The notes: generated from the sequence alone by a model not told the origin. Numbered from the stretch's first letter, positions 32,938 to 41,398 are shown. The stretch is DNA of 64,000 nucleotides from Anaerolineae bacterium (GCA_016929795.1 JAFGIA010000231.1:23434-87433), one strand, 5' to 3'. A program made the numbers and translations.

Positions 32938-34929
32938 CTAACTCTCCTCTTGCTGCTGTCCCGGGTATCCCGTAGATCGGGCACTCGAGGTGGGCCAGGC
33001 AGCGATCAAGGTACCCACGAGGAGCACCACGCCGCCGATCCAGAGCCATACGACGAGGGGGGTGATCAGCACCTGGAAAGCGGCCAGGCCGTCTGGCTCC
33101 AAGCTGGAGAGCACCACGTACAGGTCCTCCTTCAGGTTGGAGCGGAGGGCGACCTCGCTGACGGCGCCCTGCACATTGCTGTGCAGGTTGCGCTCGGGGC
33201 GCATGGTGGCGACCAGGCGGTCGTCGCGGTAGACGTCAACCACTGCCTGGTTCAGCACCTTGTTCCCCTCTTCCTCAATGCGCCGGTAGGTATAGTCCTC
33301 GTAGGCAATCGTGTAGCCACCCACTTCTACTTCCTCACCCTGCGCCAGGGCGACCTGGACCTCGGTCTGGTACGCCTGCGAGCCGGTGATGCCGGCGACG
33401 ATGAGCAGGATAGAAAAGTGGATGATCTGCCCACCGTAGCGGCGGCGGTTCTTGCCGATGGCGCGGGCAAGGGCAGTGAAAGGGTTCTCGCCGGTGGTGC
33501 GCATACGCGCCGCGGCGCCCTGGACGAACTGCAACACGATGGTGGCAGCGACAAAAGCGACGACGGCAAAAGAGATCACGGCCCACATCTCGCTGACGCC
33601 GAGGAGGAGCAGGACGACAGCCGTGACGGCGGCGACGACCGCCTGCACCCACATGTTGCGCAGCAGGCGCTCGGCTTCGATGTGCCGCCAGTCGACCAGC
33701 GGGCAGACGCCGATGAGCACGGTGAGAATCAAGCCCAGCGGGCCCATGAAGCGGTTATAGTTCTCGGGTCCCAGGCTGGTGGGCACATCGCGCACCGCCT
33801 CTGTGAAGGTGGGCCACAACGTGCCGAGGAGCACGGCTGCTGCCGAGCCGAGAAAGAGCAAGTTGGTGAGGAGAAAGACAAACTCGCGCGACAGCAGATC
33901 GCCGAGCTGGCCTTCGCCCTCCATCTCTCGCCTGCGGGCAAGCATCAGCCCGACGGTGGCGACAAGGACGACGAGCATGTAGCCCAGGTAGTAGTAGCCG
34001 ATGGGCGACTGGGCAAAGGCGTGCACCGACTGGATCAGGCCCGAACGGGTGACAAAGGTGGCAAACACGGTCAGCACAAAGGTGACCATGGCGAGCAAGA
34101 TGTTCCATCCACGGAACATGTCGCGCCGCTGTTGGATGATTGCCGAGTGAACAAATGCCGTGCTGACGAGCCACGGGATGAGCGACGAGTTCTCCACAGG
34201 GTCCCATCCCCAGTAGCCGCCCCAGCCCAGCTCCAGGTAGGCCCACCAGGCTCCGACGAGGATGCCGATGCCGAGCGACGCCCACGCCGCCAGTGTCCAG
34301 CGGCGCGAGCCGGACAGCCATGTGGCGTCGAGGCGGCCGGTGACCAGGGCGGCAAAGGCATAGGCAAACGGAATGGTCCACAGCGCATAGGCGGCAAAGA
34401 TGATGGGCGGGTGGATGATCATCCAAAAGTTCTGGAGCAGCGGGTTCAGACTGATGCCCTCGGCCGGGGTCGTGGGCATCAGCTCGAACGGGTTGGTGAG
34501 CGTCACGAGGAGCAACGCGAAAAAGGACTGCGTGATGGCCAGGATCACCATGGCGTAGGGCCGCAGCTCTCGATCCCAGGTGGGCGGCCGGAGCAGGAGC
34601 AGGGCGCTAAAGAGGGTGAGCATCCACAGCCACAGCAGTTGCGAGCCCTCCAGGCCTGCCCAGAAGGCAGACAGGACATAGGGGGCAGCCAGGTAGGTGC
34701 TGACGTGCTCATAGACGTAGCGCACCTGAAACTCGTGTGTGAAAAGCAGCGCTAACAAAATAGCCGACGCCAGCGTAGACAGGCCGGCTGTGACGAACAG
34801 TGCGTTGCGGGCGCTGGCGACCATCTCGGGCCGGCGGCGAGCTGCCCCGACGAGGGCGGCAAACGCCGACCAGAGCCCCACCGCCATGGTCAGGACCAAC
34901 GTCCCATATCCGATATCAGCAAGGATCAA
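32938..34929 (-). CDS. ccmF: Cytochrome c heme lyase subunit CcmF
   Basis: 663 residues, the usual CcmF length, with about 14-15 membrane segments. The WWD heme-handling motif is in 'WGGYWGWDPVENSSLIPWL', and the family stretches 'NPLLQNFWMIIHPPIIF', 'FVTRSGLIQSVHAF' and a periplasmic C-terminal loop are present. CcmF takes heme from CcmE and attaches it to apocytochrome CxxCH sites, normally with CcmH. The start is TTG 34929 with GGAGG eight bases upstream, three bases after ccmE. Confidence 0.96.
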   Translation of the reverse strand: MILADIGYGTLVLTMAVGLWSAFAALVGAARRRPEMVASARNALFVTAGLSTLASAILLALLFTHEFQVRYVYEHVSTYLAAPYVLSAFWAGLEGSQLLWLWMLTLFSALLLLRPPTWDRELRPYAMVILAITQSFFALLLVTLTNPFELMPTTPAEGISLNPLLQNFWMIIHPPIIFAAYALWTIPFAYAFAALVTGRLDATWLSGSRRWTLAAWASLGIGILVGAWWAYLELGWGGYWGWDPVENSSLIPWLVSTAFVHSAIIQQRRDMFRGWNILLAMVTFVLTVFATFVTRSGLIQSVHAFAQSPIGYYYLGYMLVVLVATVGLMLARRREMEGEGQLGDLLSREFVFLLTNLLFLGSAAAVLLGTLWPTFTEAVRDVPTSLGPENYNRFMGPLGLILTVLIGVCPLVDWRHIEAERLLRNMWVQAVVAAVTAVVLLLLGVSEMWAVISFAVVAFVAATIVLQFVQGAAARMRTTGENPFTALARAIGKNRRRYGGQIIHFSILLIVAGITGSQAYQTEVQVALAQGEEVEVGGYTIAYEDYTYRRIEEEGNKVLNQAVVDVYRDDRLVATMRPERNLHSNVQGAVSEVALRSNLKEDLYVVLSSLEPDGLAAFQVLITPLVVWLWIGGVVLLVGTLIAAWPTSSARSTGYPGQQQEES

Positions 34930-34932
34930 TGC

Positions 34933-35322
34933 TTATTCCTCCGCCTCGTACTTGGACGGGCACTTCATCAACAGCTCGTCCGCTTCGAATACATGTACGT
35001 CGGGGTCGTAGCGACCGATGGCCACGGCCTCTACGGCGTCGACCAACATGTCCGGCTGTGGCCCGTGGTACGAGATGGCGAGCTGGCCCGTGTCATCCTC
35101 GATGGCGAATGTCAGGTGCATGTCGCGCGTGCTCCATTGCACCGAGTCGGGCACGATGGCCCCTGCCACGCGCGAGTCGCGGGCCTGATCGGGGCCGAGG
35201 GCCTTGATCTGGGCGATGGTTAAGTAATCGCTCGTGGAGCCGGAAAAGCTGGTGGCGATCAACACGGCAATGACGGCGACGACCACGGCTCCGCCGACGA
35301 AAAACTTGGCTGTCGAAGACAC
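34933..35322 (-). CDS. ccmE: Heme chaperone CcmE, cysteine (CxxxY) variant
   Basis: 129 residues: one N-terminal transmembrane helix ('FFVGGAVVVAVIAVLI') and the OB-like CcmE domain ('VAGAIVPDSVQW', 'LTFAIEDDTGQLAISYHGPQPDMLVDAVEAVAIGRYD' features). The site that in classical CcmE holds the covalent-heme His (HxxxY) reads 'LMKCPSKYEAEE', that is CxxxY. Natural CxxxY CcmE proteins are known from sulfate reducers and archaea, in Ccm systems lacking CcmG and CcmH. Start GTG 35322, AGGAGG close upstream. Stop lies three bases before ccmF. Confidence 0.93.
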   Translation of the reverse strand: MSSTAKFFVGGAVVVAVIAVLIATSFSGSTSDYLTIAQIKALGPDQARDSRVAGAIVPDSVQWSTRDMHLTFAIEDDTGQLAISYHGPQPDMLVDAVEAVAIGRYDPDVHVFEADELLMKCPSKYEAEE

Positions 35323-35341
35323 ATTTCCTCCTGATATCCTG

Positions 35342-36256
35342 TTACTCGCGACGCACCGCCGCGCCACAACGGTGGCAAAAGTGGGAATCGTCGCGGATTT
35401 CGGCGCCACACTTGTGGCAGTAGTAAGCTTGGCGGTCGCGCTTGCGGCGCGCCGGCTCTACCGGGGCGGGTGTCTTGCGCGATGCAGGAGACTGCGTGCG
35501 CTGGCCCAGCCAGTAAGCGGCCACCCCCACGCCGAGGAGCGCGACAAAGGCAACGACAAAGATGGCAACAGTGGAGCTGCTCTCGGGTACAGCGGCAGGC
35601 TGCGTGGGAGCCGGTGCGGGCGTTGGCTGCTGGAAGAAAGCGACCGTGAGACGATCGTCTTCTTTGGTGTAGTGGAAAGTCCATCTCTGCCTCTCACCCT
35701 GCTCCAGGCTGCCAGCCTGAGAGACGTGGTAGCGCAGACCGTCACCCGCAACAGAGGACGAGTTGGCAGCAGGTTCTAGCTGAAAATCTTGAGCAAGCGG
35801 TGGCTCCTGGACCTCGATCAGCAGGGCGCGGAGCGCATAGTCGGCCGTGTAGGTAAAGGAGTACTCGCGTGCACCGGCGTCCGAAACCGGCAGATCGTCA
35901 TAGTATTCGAGCTGAAAGCTGGGAGTTGGTAGATCGAAAGCGACGATCAAAAGATCGCCTTCGATGCGGGTGGTGTGCTGCAGATTAAACCGGCCCCCAT
36001 CCTCGCCAATGTACGCCACCGCATGGGGTGAGCCAGCTTTTGCCGGGATGGCGAGTTCGACGGGCAATGGGTAGGTGACAGCCGCGTCGAACTGTCCACG
36101 ATAGATCACCAGGGCGCCCGGCCGGTCGTACTCGGGCCAGATCGAGATTTCGAGTGTTTCCAGGATCGGGGAATCTTGCGCGCCTGCCACAGGCAAGACC
36201 AGAGATCCCAGGCACAAAAAAAGCGCCAGCCATAATCGCTTTATTGCCACAACCAC
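35342..36256 (-). CDS. Exported protein with C-terminal cytoplasmic double zinc ribbon, ccm operon leader
   Basis: 304 residues. Signal peptide 'LWLALFLCLGSLVLPVAGAQ', a ~190-residue extracytoplasmic beta-rich domain ('LEISIWPEYDRPGALVIYRGQ', 'YSFTYTADYALRALLIEVQ'), a Pro-rich linker, one transmembrane helix near 225-245, and a basic cytoplasmic tail ending in a zinc ribbon (YCHKCGAEIRDDSHFCHRCGAAV). GTG start at 36256 with AGGAGG about 12 bases upstream. First gene before ccmE; it shares the zinc-ribbon theme with the 32571-32933 protein. Not a recognised family; an assembly or sensing role is inferred from position. Confidence 0.7.
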   Translation of the reverse strand: MVVAIKRLWLALFLCLGSLVLPVAGAQDSPILETLEISIWPEYDRPGALVIYRGQFDAAVTYPLPVELAIPAKAGSPHAVAYIGEDGGRFNLQHTTRIEGDLLIVAFDLPTPSFQLEYYDDLPVSDAGAREYSFTYTADYALRALLIEVQEPPLAQDFQLEPAANSSSVAGDGLRYHVSQAGSLEQGERQRWTFHYTKEDDRLTVAFFQQPTPAPAPTQPAAVPESSSTVAIFVVAFVALLGVGVAAYWLGQRTQSPASRKTPAPVEPARRKRDRQAYYCHKCGAEIRDDSHFCHRCGAAVRRE

Positions 36257-36312
36257 TCTGCTTTATTGCCTCCTGTGCCCCATCAAACCGGGCATTTACC
36301 CACTTTGATAGC

Positions 36313-36345
36313 CGGGTGCACCCTCGCCTGGCAAGGGCGCACCCG
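36313..36345 (-). terminator. Intergenic hairpin after the DsbA-like gene
   Basis: CGGGTGCACCCT (36313-36324) pairs with AGGGCGCACCCG (36334-36345) with one mismatch and a 9-nt loop, eleven bases after the DsbA-like stop. No T-run, so it may be a weak terminator or processing site separating that gene from the ccm genes. Confidence 0.4.
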
Positions 36346-36355
36346 AGTCTTCCTG

Positions 36356-38194
36356 CTACTGACCTGTGATCGACTCGATGATCGTCTGGAAATCCTCAAA
36401 ACTGACCGAGCCCTGCTCGCCCTGGCCATTGTTAAAGAGAAAGACCGGGCTTCCGGGCACACCATAAAGCGCGGCGACGACGTTGCCCGACCGGGCTTCC
36501 AGCCGCGCTTCGTCCGAGGTCAGGCACGACTCGAACTGAGCTTGGTCGAGGCCGAGTGACCCGGCATATTCAACGAGGGTACTGTCGACGTCCGTCGCGG
36601 CTGTCCACGCTTCCTGATTTTCAAAGAGGAACGTGTGCATCGCCAGAAAGCTGTCCTGCCTGCCAGCACACAACGCGGCCGTAGTTGCCTCGGCAGCAGG
36701 GCTGTCCGCTTCTCCGAACAGAGGGTGTACCACGTAGACGAGCTGGCCGGGGTCAATGTACGTCTCTTTTAGCTGTGGCCACACCTTGAGCACATGGTTG
36801 GCCGACTCGGGGTCGGCATAGTTCAGGAAGGCGATGGTGATGGCGTTGGCGGTGCCGCCCATTGGGTTGCCCTGCACACGCCAGTCGCCCTGCGTCTGGG
36901 GCAGGATGTTTGGCGGGGGGCCGCCGTCGGCAACGTACTCGATCACCTGGCCGAGCTGCTCGATTGGCAGACCACCGCGAATGGGCAGGTCTCCGACAAA
37001 GAAGTAGGGCGTGGCGTTCACCCCCATCTCCTGGCCGGCGAGCATGTCGCTCTGCACAAAGACCTTCGCCTCGTCCGAGTCGATGCACGCTGTCAGAGCG
37101 GTTGGGTTTAGGCCAAGGTCTGATGCGTACTGGGCGAACAGGGTGATCGGATCGTCGGAGCCGTTCCACTGGTCTTTGTTGGCAAAGAGCGAACCGTGCA
37201 TTTCCCAGTAGCCACCCTGTTGACCCGCGCAATAGGCAGCCCTGGATGCTGCGGGTGCGTTGGGGTGGAGCGACTCGAGCGGGAACTGGCGGTAGACAAA
37301 ACGCACCATGCCCGTGTCGACGTAGCGCTCGATCATCTCGGGAATCACGATCTGCTCTACCTGGCCACACGCAGGGCACCCATAGTCAGAGAACTCGGTG
37401 ACGACCACAGGGGCATCGGCATCGCCCATGCTGCGGAAACTATCGGCTGCCACTTCCATGATCGGTGCCTGGCCGCCGGCAAGATAGTAGTCGATTTGCT
37501 GCTGGAAGGCGCTGAAAGGCTGTGCGCCTGACAGTAGTGCTCCATTGATGAGAAATCCGGGCGTGCCGGTAATGCCCGCCGCCTGGCCTGCCGCCAGATC
37601 GGCCCGCACCTCGTCGGCGAACTCGCCATCTGTGAGGCACGCCTCGAACTGGCCCTCGTCGAGGCCCAGCTCGCCGGCCATGTCGACGAATACCTGCACG
37701 GCGCCTTCGTTGCTGGCCCACCTGTCCTGTGCTTCAAAGAGCACGTCGTGCATCTCCCAGAAAGCGCCCTGCACGCCGGCGCATTCCGTTGCCTCTGCCG
37801 CCTTTTGCGCCTGCGCGTGAAAGCTCAGTGGAAAGTGCCGGAATTCGTAGCGAACCTGCCCCGTCTCGACATACTGACTCAGGATCTGCGGAAACGTCTC
37901 ACGGACGTATTTAGCGCAGTACGGTCATTGAAAGTCAGAGTATTCGACGATGGTCACGGGCGCGGCTGGCTCGCCCAGGACATGATAGTCGTCAGGATCG
38001 ACGGCTTGGCCTGGCTCGGGCGCTGGCCCTTCCGGTGCCAAAGTGGCGGGTGCCGGCGTATCGGCGTCCGCTGGTGCCTGGGTTGGCGTGCCGATCTCTG
38101 CCGGGGTGGCCGAATCGGTCGGCATCGGGCCACAAGCCCCTACCAGCAGTACGACCAGGACCAGAACAATCAGACTGCTATGTCTCCAGCTCAT
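36356..38194 (-). CDS. Three-domain DsbA-like lipoprotein with in-frame UGA, probable selenoprotein
   Basis: Read through the TGA at 37925-37927 this is 612 residues. The lipoprotein signal peptide ends in lipobox 'LVGAC', followed by a Pro/Thr/Ala linker. Domain 1 (about 68-245) reads 'VTIVEYSDFQ' then TGA (codon 90) then 'PYCAKYV', so the TGA replaces the first Cys of the DsbA CPYC site. Domain 2 (about 255-425) has the normal 'YSD'-like 'FSDYGCPACGQ' (C273, C276). Domain 3 (about 450-612) has 'NYADPES' and no CxxC. ATG 38194 with GGGGAGA upstream. The frame is open on both sides and a SECIS-like hairpin follows. Alternative: a stop mutation or sequence error giving two fragments. Neighbours are copA and the ccm operon. 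Confidence 0.8.
37886..37919 (-). promoter_or_regulatory. Candidate bacterial SECIS hairpin
   Basis: On the minus strand, just 3' of the TGA: outer stem CTGCG/CGCAG (37915-37919 with 37886-37890), an asymmetric internal loop, inner stem ACGTC/GACGT (37904-37908 with 37894-37898), and apical loop CGTGA. The loop begins 21 bases after the TGA and has G at position 2, in keeping with the bacterial SECIS pattern as I know it. Confidence 0.6.
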
Positions 38195-38208
38195 TCTCTC
38201 CCCTTATC

Positions 38209-38305
38209 GATTTACGATTTACGATTTACGATTTACGATTGCCGGTTTGACTGCGATTGTGCTTCTGGAGCCCAATCGTAAATCGTCAATCATCAATCGT
38301 AAATC
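38209..38305. repeat. GATTTAC tandem/inverted repeat at the copA 3' end
   Basis: Left arm 38209-38241 is four and a half copies of the 7-mer GATTTAC. The right arm 38273-38305 is its inverted, slightly diverged copy (three mismatches over 33 bases), separated by 31 bases. The right arm supplies the last codons and stop of copA. It could form a long hairpin between copA and the DsbA-like gene. Confidence 0.75.
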
Positions 38306-40754
38306 CTTTGAGTCGCAGCGAGTTGCTGACGACGAATATGCTGCTAAAGGCCATGGCCCCGGCAGCGATGATCGGGTGCAGGCGCAGGCCAAAGGCCGGG
38401 TAAAAGGCGCCGGCCGCGAGCGGGATCAAGATGACGTTGTAGAAAAACGCCCAGAACAGGTTCTGCTTGATCGTGCGCATTGTGACCCGGCTCAAGCCGA
38501 TGGCACGCGCCACCCCTGACAGGTCGCCGCTCATCAGCGTCACATCGGCCGTAGCGATGGCGACGTCGGTGCCAGTACCGATGGCAATGCCGACGTCTGC
38601 CTGGGCCAGCGCCGGGGCGTCGTTGATGCCGTCGCCTACCATGCCTACGACCGTGCGGTGCTCGGAGCCGCGGCCGTTTTCCTGCAGCGCGCGCACCCTG
38701 TCCGCCTTTTCACCCGGCAGTACCTCGGCCATGACACGGCTGACGCCGACCTGGCGGCCAATCTCCTCGGCCGTGCGCTCGTTGTCGCCGGTGATCATTA
38801 CCACCTCGAGACCGAGGGCCTGGAGGCGGCGGATCGCTTCTGCCGAGCCTTCCTTGACCGTGTCGGCGACGGCCACCACGCCGGCAGGTTGGCCATCGAC
38901 GGCGACGAGCATCGCTGTTTTCGCCTCGATCTCTAGCGCCGTGGCAGGGTCCGCCAGACCGTCAAGCGCCACACCGTGGCTCTGCAGCAGCCGGCGGGAG
39001 CCGACGAGTACCTGCCGTCCCTCGACCGTGGCGACGATGCCCTGCCCGGTGACCGCTTCGAACCGCTCCGGCTCGCTCAGCACGAGCCCTTTGTCGATAG
39101 CGGCACGGACGATGGCCTCACCCAGCGGATGCTCCGAGCCCCGCTCGGCCGAAGCGGCCAGGTGGAGCAAGGACTCGGCTCCCAACGAGCTCGCCCCGTC
39201 CGTCACCAGGCCTGCTGGCACGACGTCGGTGACCGAAGGCGCGCCGTGAGTGATGGTCCCTGTCTTGTCGAGCACGATGACATCGAGCTCATGGGCGCGC
39301 TCCAGAGCAGCACTGTTCTTGAACAGGATGCCGTGCTCGGCCCCCTTCCCGGTGCCCACCATGATCGCCGTTGGTGTCGCCAGGCCCAGCGCACAGGGAC
39401 AGGCGATGACCAGAACGGCGACCATAAAGATCATGGCCTGGGTAAAGCCTACGCCACCAACGATCAGCCACCCAAGAAAGGTAAGCAGCGCCGCGCCGAT
39501 GACGGCTGGCACAAAGATGCTCGATACCCTGTCGGCGAGACGCTGAATGGGCGCCTTGGAGCCCTGGGCTTCTTCTACCAGGCGGATGATCTGTGCCAGG
39601 GCTGTCTGGGCGCCGACGCGCGTCGCCTCAAAGCGCAGCAGGCCCTGCTTGTTGATGGTGCCACCCACCACCTCATTGCCCGGCCTCTTGTCGACAGGCA
39701 GGCTCTCGCCGGTGAGCATCGACTCGTCGACGGCCGAGTGCCCCTCGACCACGACGCCGTCTACCGGGATCCGCTCGCCGGGGCGTACCAGGACGATGTC
39801 GCCGAGCACTACCGCTTCGATCGGGACGTCGATCTCCTGGCCGTCGCGCACGATGCGCGCGGTTTTGGGGCGCAGCCCCATCAGCTTTTTGATCGCCTCT
39901 GACGTGCGCCCCTTTGCCCGTGCCTCGAGCATCTTGCCCAGCTTGATCAGAGTAATGATCGCAGCCGACGTCTCAAAGTAGACGTGCCCCCCGATCCCCG
40001 GAAATAGCAACACTGCTAAACTGTAAAAGTACGCCGCCGACGAGCCCATGGCGACCAACACGTCCATGTTGGCCGACCCGGCGCGCAGGCTTTTCCACCC
40101 CCCTACGTAATAGTCCCAGCCGACATAAAATTGCACTGGCGTGGCCAGGACCAGAAAGAGCCAGTTCACCCACGGCGCGTGGGCCCACATGCCGAGCAGC
40201 CCCACGTCGCGCCCCATGCTGAGCAGGAAGAGCGGCAGTGCAAAGGCCACGCCCACCCAGAACTTGCGCGTCTGGTCGCGGATCTCGGCCTCGCGCGCGG
40301 CCCGCTCCACATCCTCCGCCACCTCGCCCTCACCCGGCACAATCACATCGTAGCCGAGATCACGGATGGTGTGCTGGATGGCCGCCAGGCTGGTCACACC
40401 CGGCAGGTACTGCACACTCGCGTGCTCACTGGCCAGGTTGACGTTGACCTCGACCACCCCTTCCATCCGGCCCAGGCCGCGCTCGATGGCCATGGCACAG
40501 TTGGCGCACGTCATACCTGTGATCGGCAGTTCAGCTTTGGCCGTCGGAACATCATACCCGATGTCGCGGATCAACGCAAAAAAGTCCTTCTCCTTGACGA
40601 GCGAAGGATCATAGACGACCGATGCCTTTTCCGTCGCCAGGTTGACCGCTGCCGCCTCGACGCCCTCCAGGCGTCGCAGGTTACGCTCGATGGTGAGCGA
40701 GCAGTTGGCGCACGTCATGCCGGTGACGGGCAGGTTGATCTGCTTCTTTTCCAT
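38286..40754 (-). CDS. copA: Copper-exporting P-type ATPase CopA
   Basis: 822-residue P1B-ATPase that pumps Cu(I) out of the cytoplasm. Two N-terminal heavy-metal-binding domains ([12 protein letters not shown] and [12 protein letters not shown]), eight membrane helices with ion-binding CPC in '[13 protein letters not shown]', phosphorylation site DKTGT, '[10 protein letters not shown]' (HP motif), hinge '[10 protein letters not shown]'. ATG 40754 preferred to TTG 40757. Follows copZ by six bases. The C-terminal 'GFTIDD' and stop are encoded by the GATTTAC repeat. Copper export to the periplasm may also feed cytochrome oxidase assembly (inference). Confidence 0.96.
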   Translation of the reverse strand: MEKKQINLPVTGMTCANCSLTIERNLRRLEGVEAAAVNLATEKASVVYDPSLVKEKDFFALIRDIGYDVPTAKAELPITGMTCANCAMAIERGLGRMEGVVEVNVNLASEHASVQYLPGVTSLAAIQHTIRDLGYDVIVPGEGEVAEDVERAAREAEIRDQTRKFWVGVAFALPLFLLSMGRDVGLLGMWAHAPWVNWLFLVLATPVQFYVGWDYYVGGWKSLRAGSANMDVLVAMGSSAAYFYSLAVLLFPGIGGHVYFETSAAIITLIKLGKMLEARAKGRTSEAIKKLMGLRPKTARIVRDGQEIDVPIEAVVLGDIVLVRPGERIPVDGVVVEGHSAVDESMLTGESLPVDKRPGNEVVGGTINKQGLLRFEATRVGAQTALAQIIRLVEEAQGSKAPIQRLADRVSSIFVPAVIGAALLTFLGWLIVGGVGFTQAMIFMVAVLVIACPCALGLATPTAIMVGTGKGAEHGILFKNSAALERAHELDVIVLDKTGTITHGAPSVTDVVPAGLVTDGASSLGAESLLHLAASAERGSEHPLGEAIVRAAIDKGLVLSEPERFEAVTGQGIVATVEGRQVLVGSRRLLQSHGVALDGLADPATALEIEAKTAMLVAVDGQPAGVVAVADTVKEGSAEAIRRLQALGLEVVMITGDNERTAEEIGRQVGVSRVMAEVLPGEKADRVRALQENGRGSEHRTVVGMVGDGINDAPALAQADVGIAIGTGTDVAIATADVTLMSGDLSGVARAIGLSRVTMRTIKQNLFWAFFYNVILIPLAAGAFYPAFGLRLHPIIAAGAMAFSSIFVVSNSLRLKGFTIDD

Positions 40755-40760
40755 CAAGCT

Positions 40761-40967
40761 CTACCCAGCCGGCGGATAGCCGATTTCGGTCAGCGCTTCC
40801 TTGAGTGCCGTGAGCACCGCGTCATCCTCAACCCGGACGACGACCTTTTTGGCGCTGACGTCGCCACTGACAAACTCGGCGCCGTCGACGGTCGCCGTTT
40901 CGCGCTTGATACTCATGACGCAGTGATTGCAGCTAATGTTCGGAATCTCTAGCGTAACGGTTTGCAT
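40761..40967 (-). CDS. copZ: Copper chaperone CopZ-like, single HMA domain
   Basis: 68 residues, one heavy-metal-associated domain with CNHC in 'IPNISCNHCVMSIKRETATV' and the typical beta-alpha-beta length. Delivers Cu(I) to CopA. ATG 40967 with a strong site (AAGGGAGGAAAC); behind a near-consensus promoter at 41039-41067. The usual 'GMTC' glycine-methionine pair is replaced by 'NISC', a mild deviation. Confidence 0.92.
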   Translation of the reverse strand: MQTVTLEIPNISCNHCVMSIKRETATVDGAEFVSGDVSAKKVVVRVEDDAVLTALKEALTEIGYPPAG

Positions 40968-41038
40968 GTTTCCTCCCTTGACACAGTTCTTGTCCAACCC
41001 TTGGGCGGAACCAGAGCCGCCTCCTCTAACAGCCCGCT

Positions 41039-41067
41039 AGTATACCACCAAGCACGCTGTATGTCAA
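41039..41067 (-). promoter_or_regulatory. Near-consensus promoter of copZ-copA
   Basis: Minus strand TTGACA (41062-41067), 17-bp spacer, TATACT (41039-41044), leader of about 65 bases before the copZ ATG. Spacing is 17, not the 19 expected for a MerR/CueR-type activated promoter; a repressor such as CsoR would fit better (inference). Confidence 0.85.
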
Positions 41068-41314
41068 ATTTATTTCATCCTTACTAATAAAAATCGAGTG
41101 TGTCGTGCCCACGTGCCGTGACAAGGGCGGTGACACGACAGAGCCGACGGAAACACCAGCCACCGTCGGCTCTGCACCTTTAATCTTAACCAGGGACATC
41201 GGTTTTGTCTGTAGGCTGACTCACTCCTCTGTCATCCCGCACGCGATCTGCATGCCGACCTGCTGACAATGCCGGGCATTGTCGCCCGGCCGGTTGATCG
41301 CATGTGATGGAGAT
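41068..41314. other. Intergenic region with several hairpins
   Basis: Non-coding stretch between copZ and the beta-helix gene. It contains TGTCGTG (41101-41107)/CACGACA (41134-41140), a perfect 12-bp stem CAGAGCCGACGG (41139-41150) with 41163-41174, and the palindrome ACAATGCCGGGCATTGT near 41266-41282. None has a clear T-run on the minus strand; together they may end the beta-helix transcript. No gene is visible. Confidence 0.5.
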
Positions 41315-41398
41315 GGTATCGGCTCAATAATCGGGGGTTGGGGTGTGTGCGGGCACCGCACACACCCCAACTTCCCCCCCCTTTATTGAGATGATACC
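41315..41398. repeat. Palindromic repeat element, copy C
   Basis: Ends GGTATCGGCTCAATAA (left) and the complement of GGTATCATCTCAATA (41384-41398). The core GGGGGTTGGGGTGTGTGCGG/GCA/CCGCACACACCCCAAC is identical to copy A at 2630-2708. The right end provides the Val-Ser-Ser-Gln-stop of the beta-helix gene. Confidence 0.85.

Noticed and set aside
37775..37924. DsbA-like region as two separate genes around the TGA
   Set aside because: The downstream frame would lack a start codon at a sensible place and would lose half of a thioredoxin domain. The TGA is exactly at the redox Cys, so readthrough explains more.
38209..38305. Possible CRISPR or phage attachment site in the GATTTAC array
   Set aside because: Unit is 7 bases with no spacers; the arms are inverted; no cas genes or integrase nearby.
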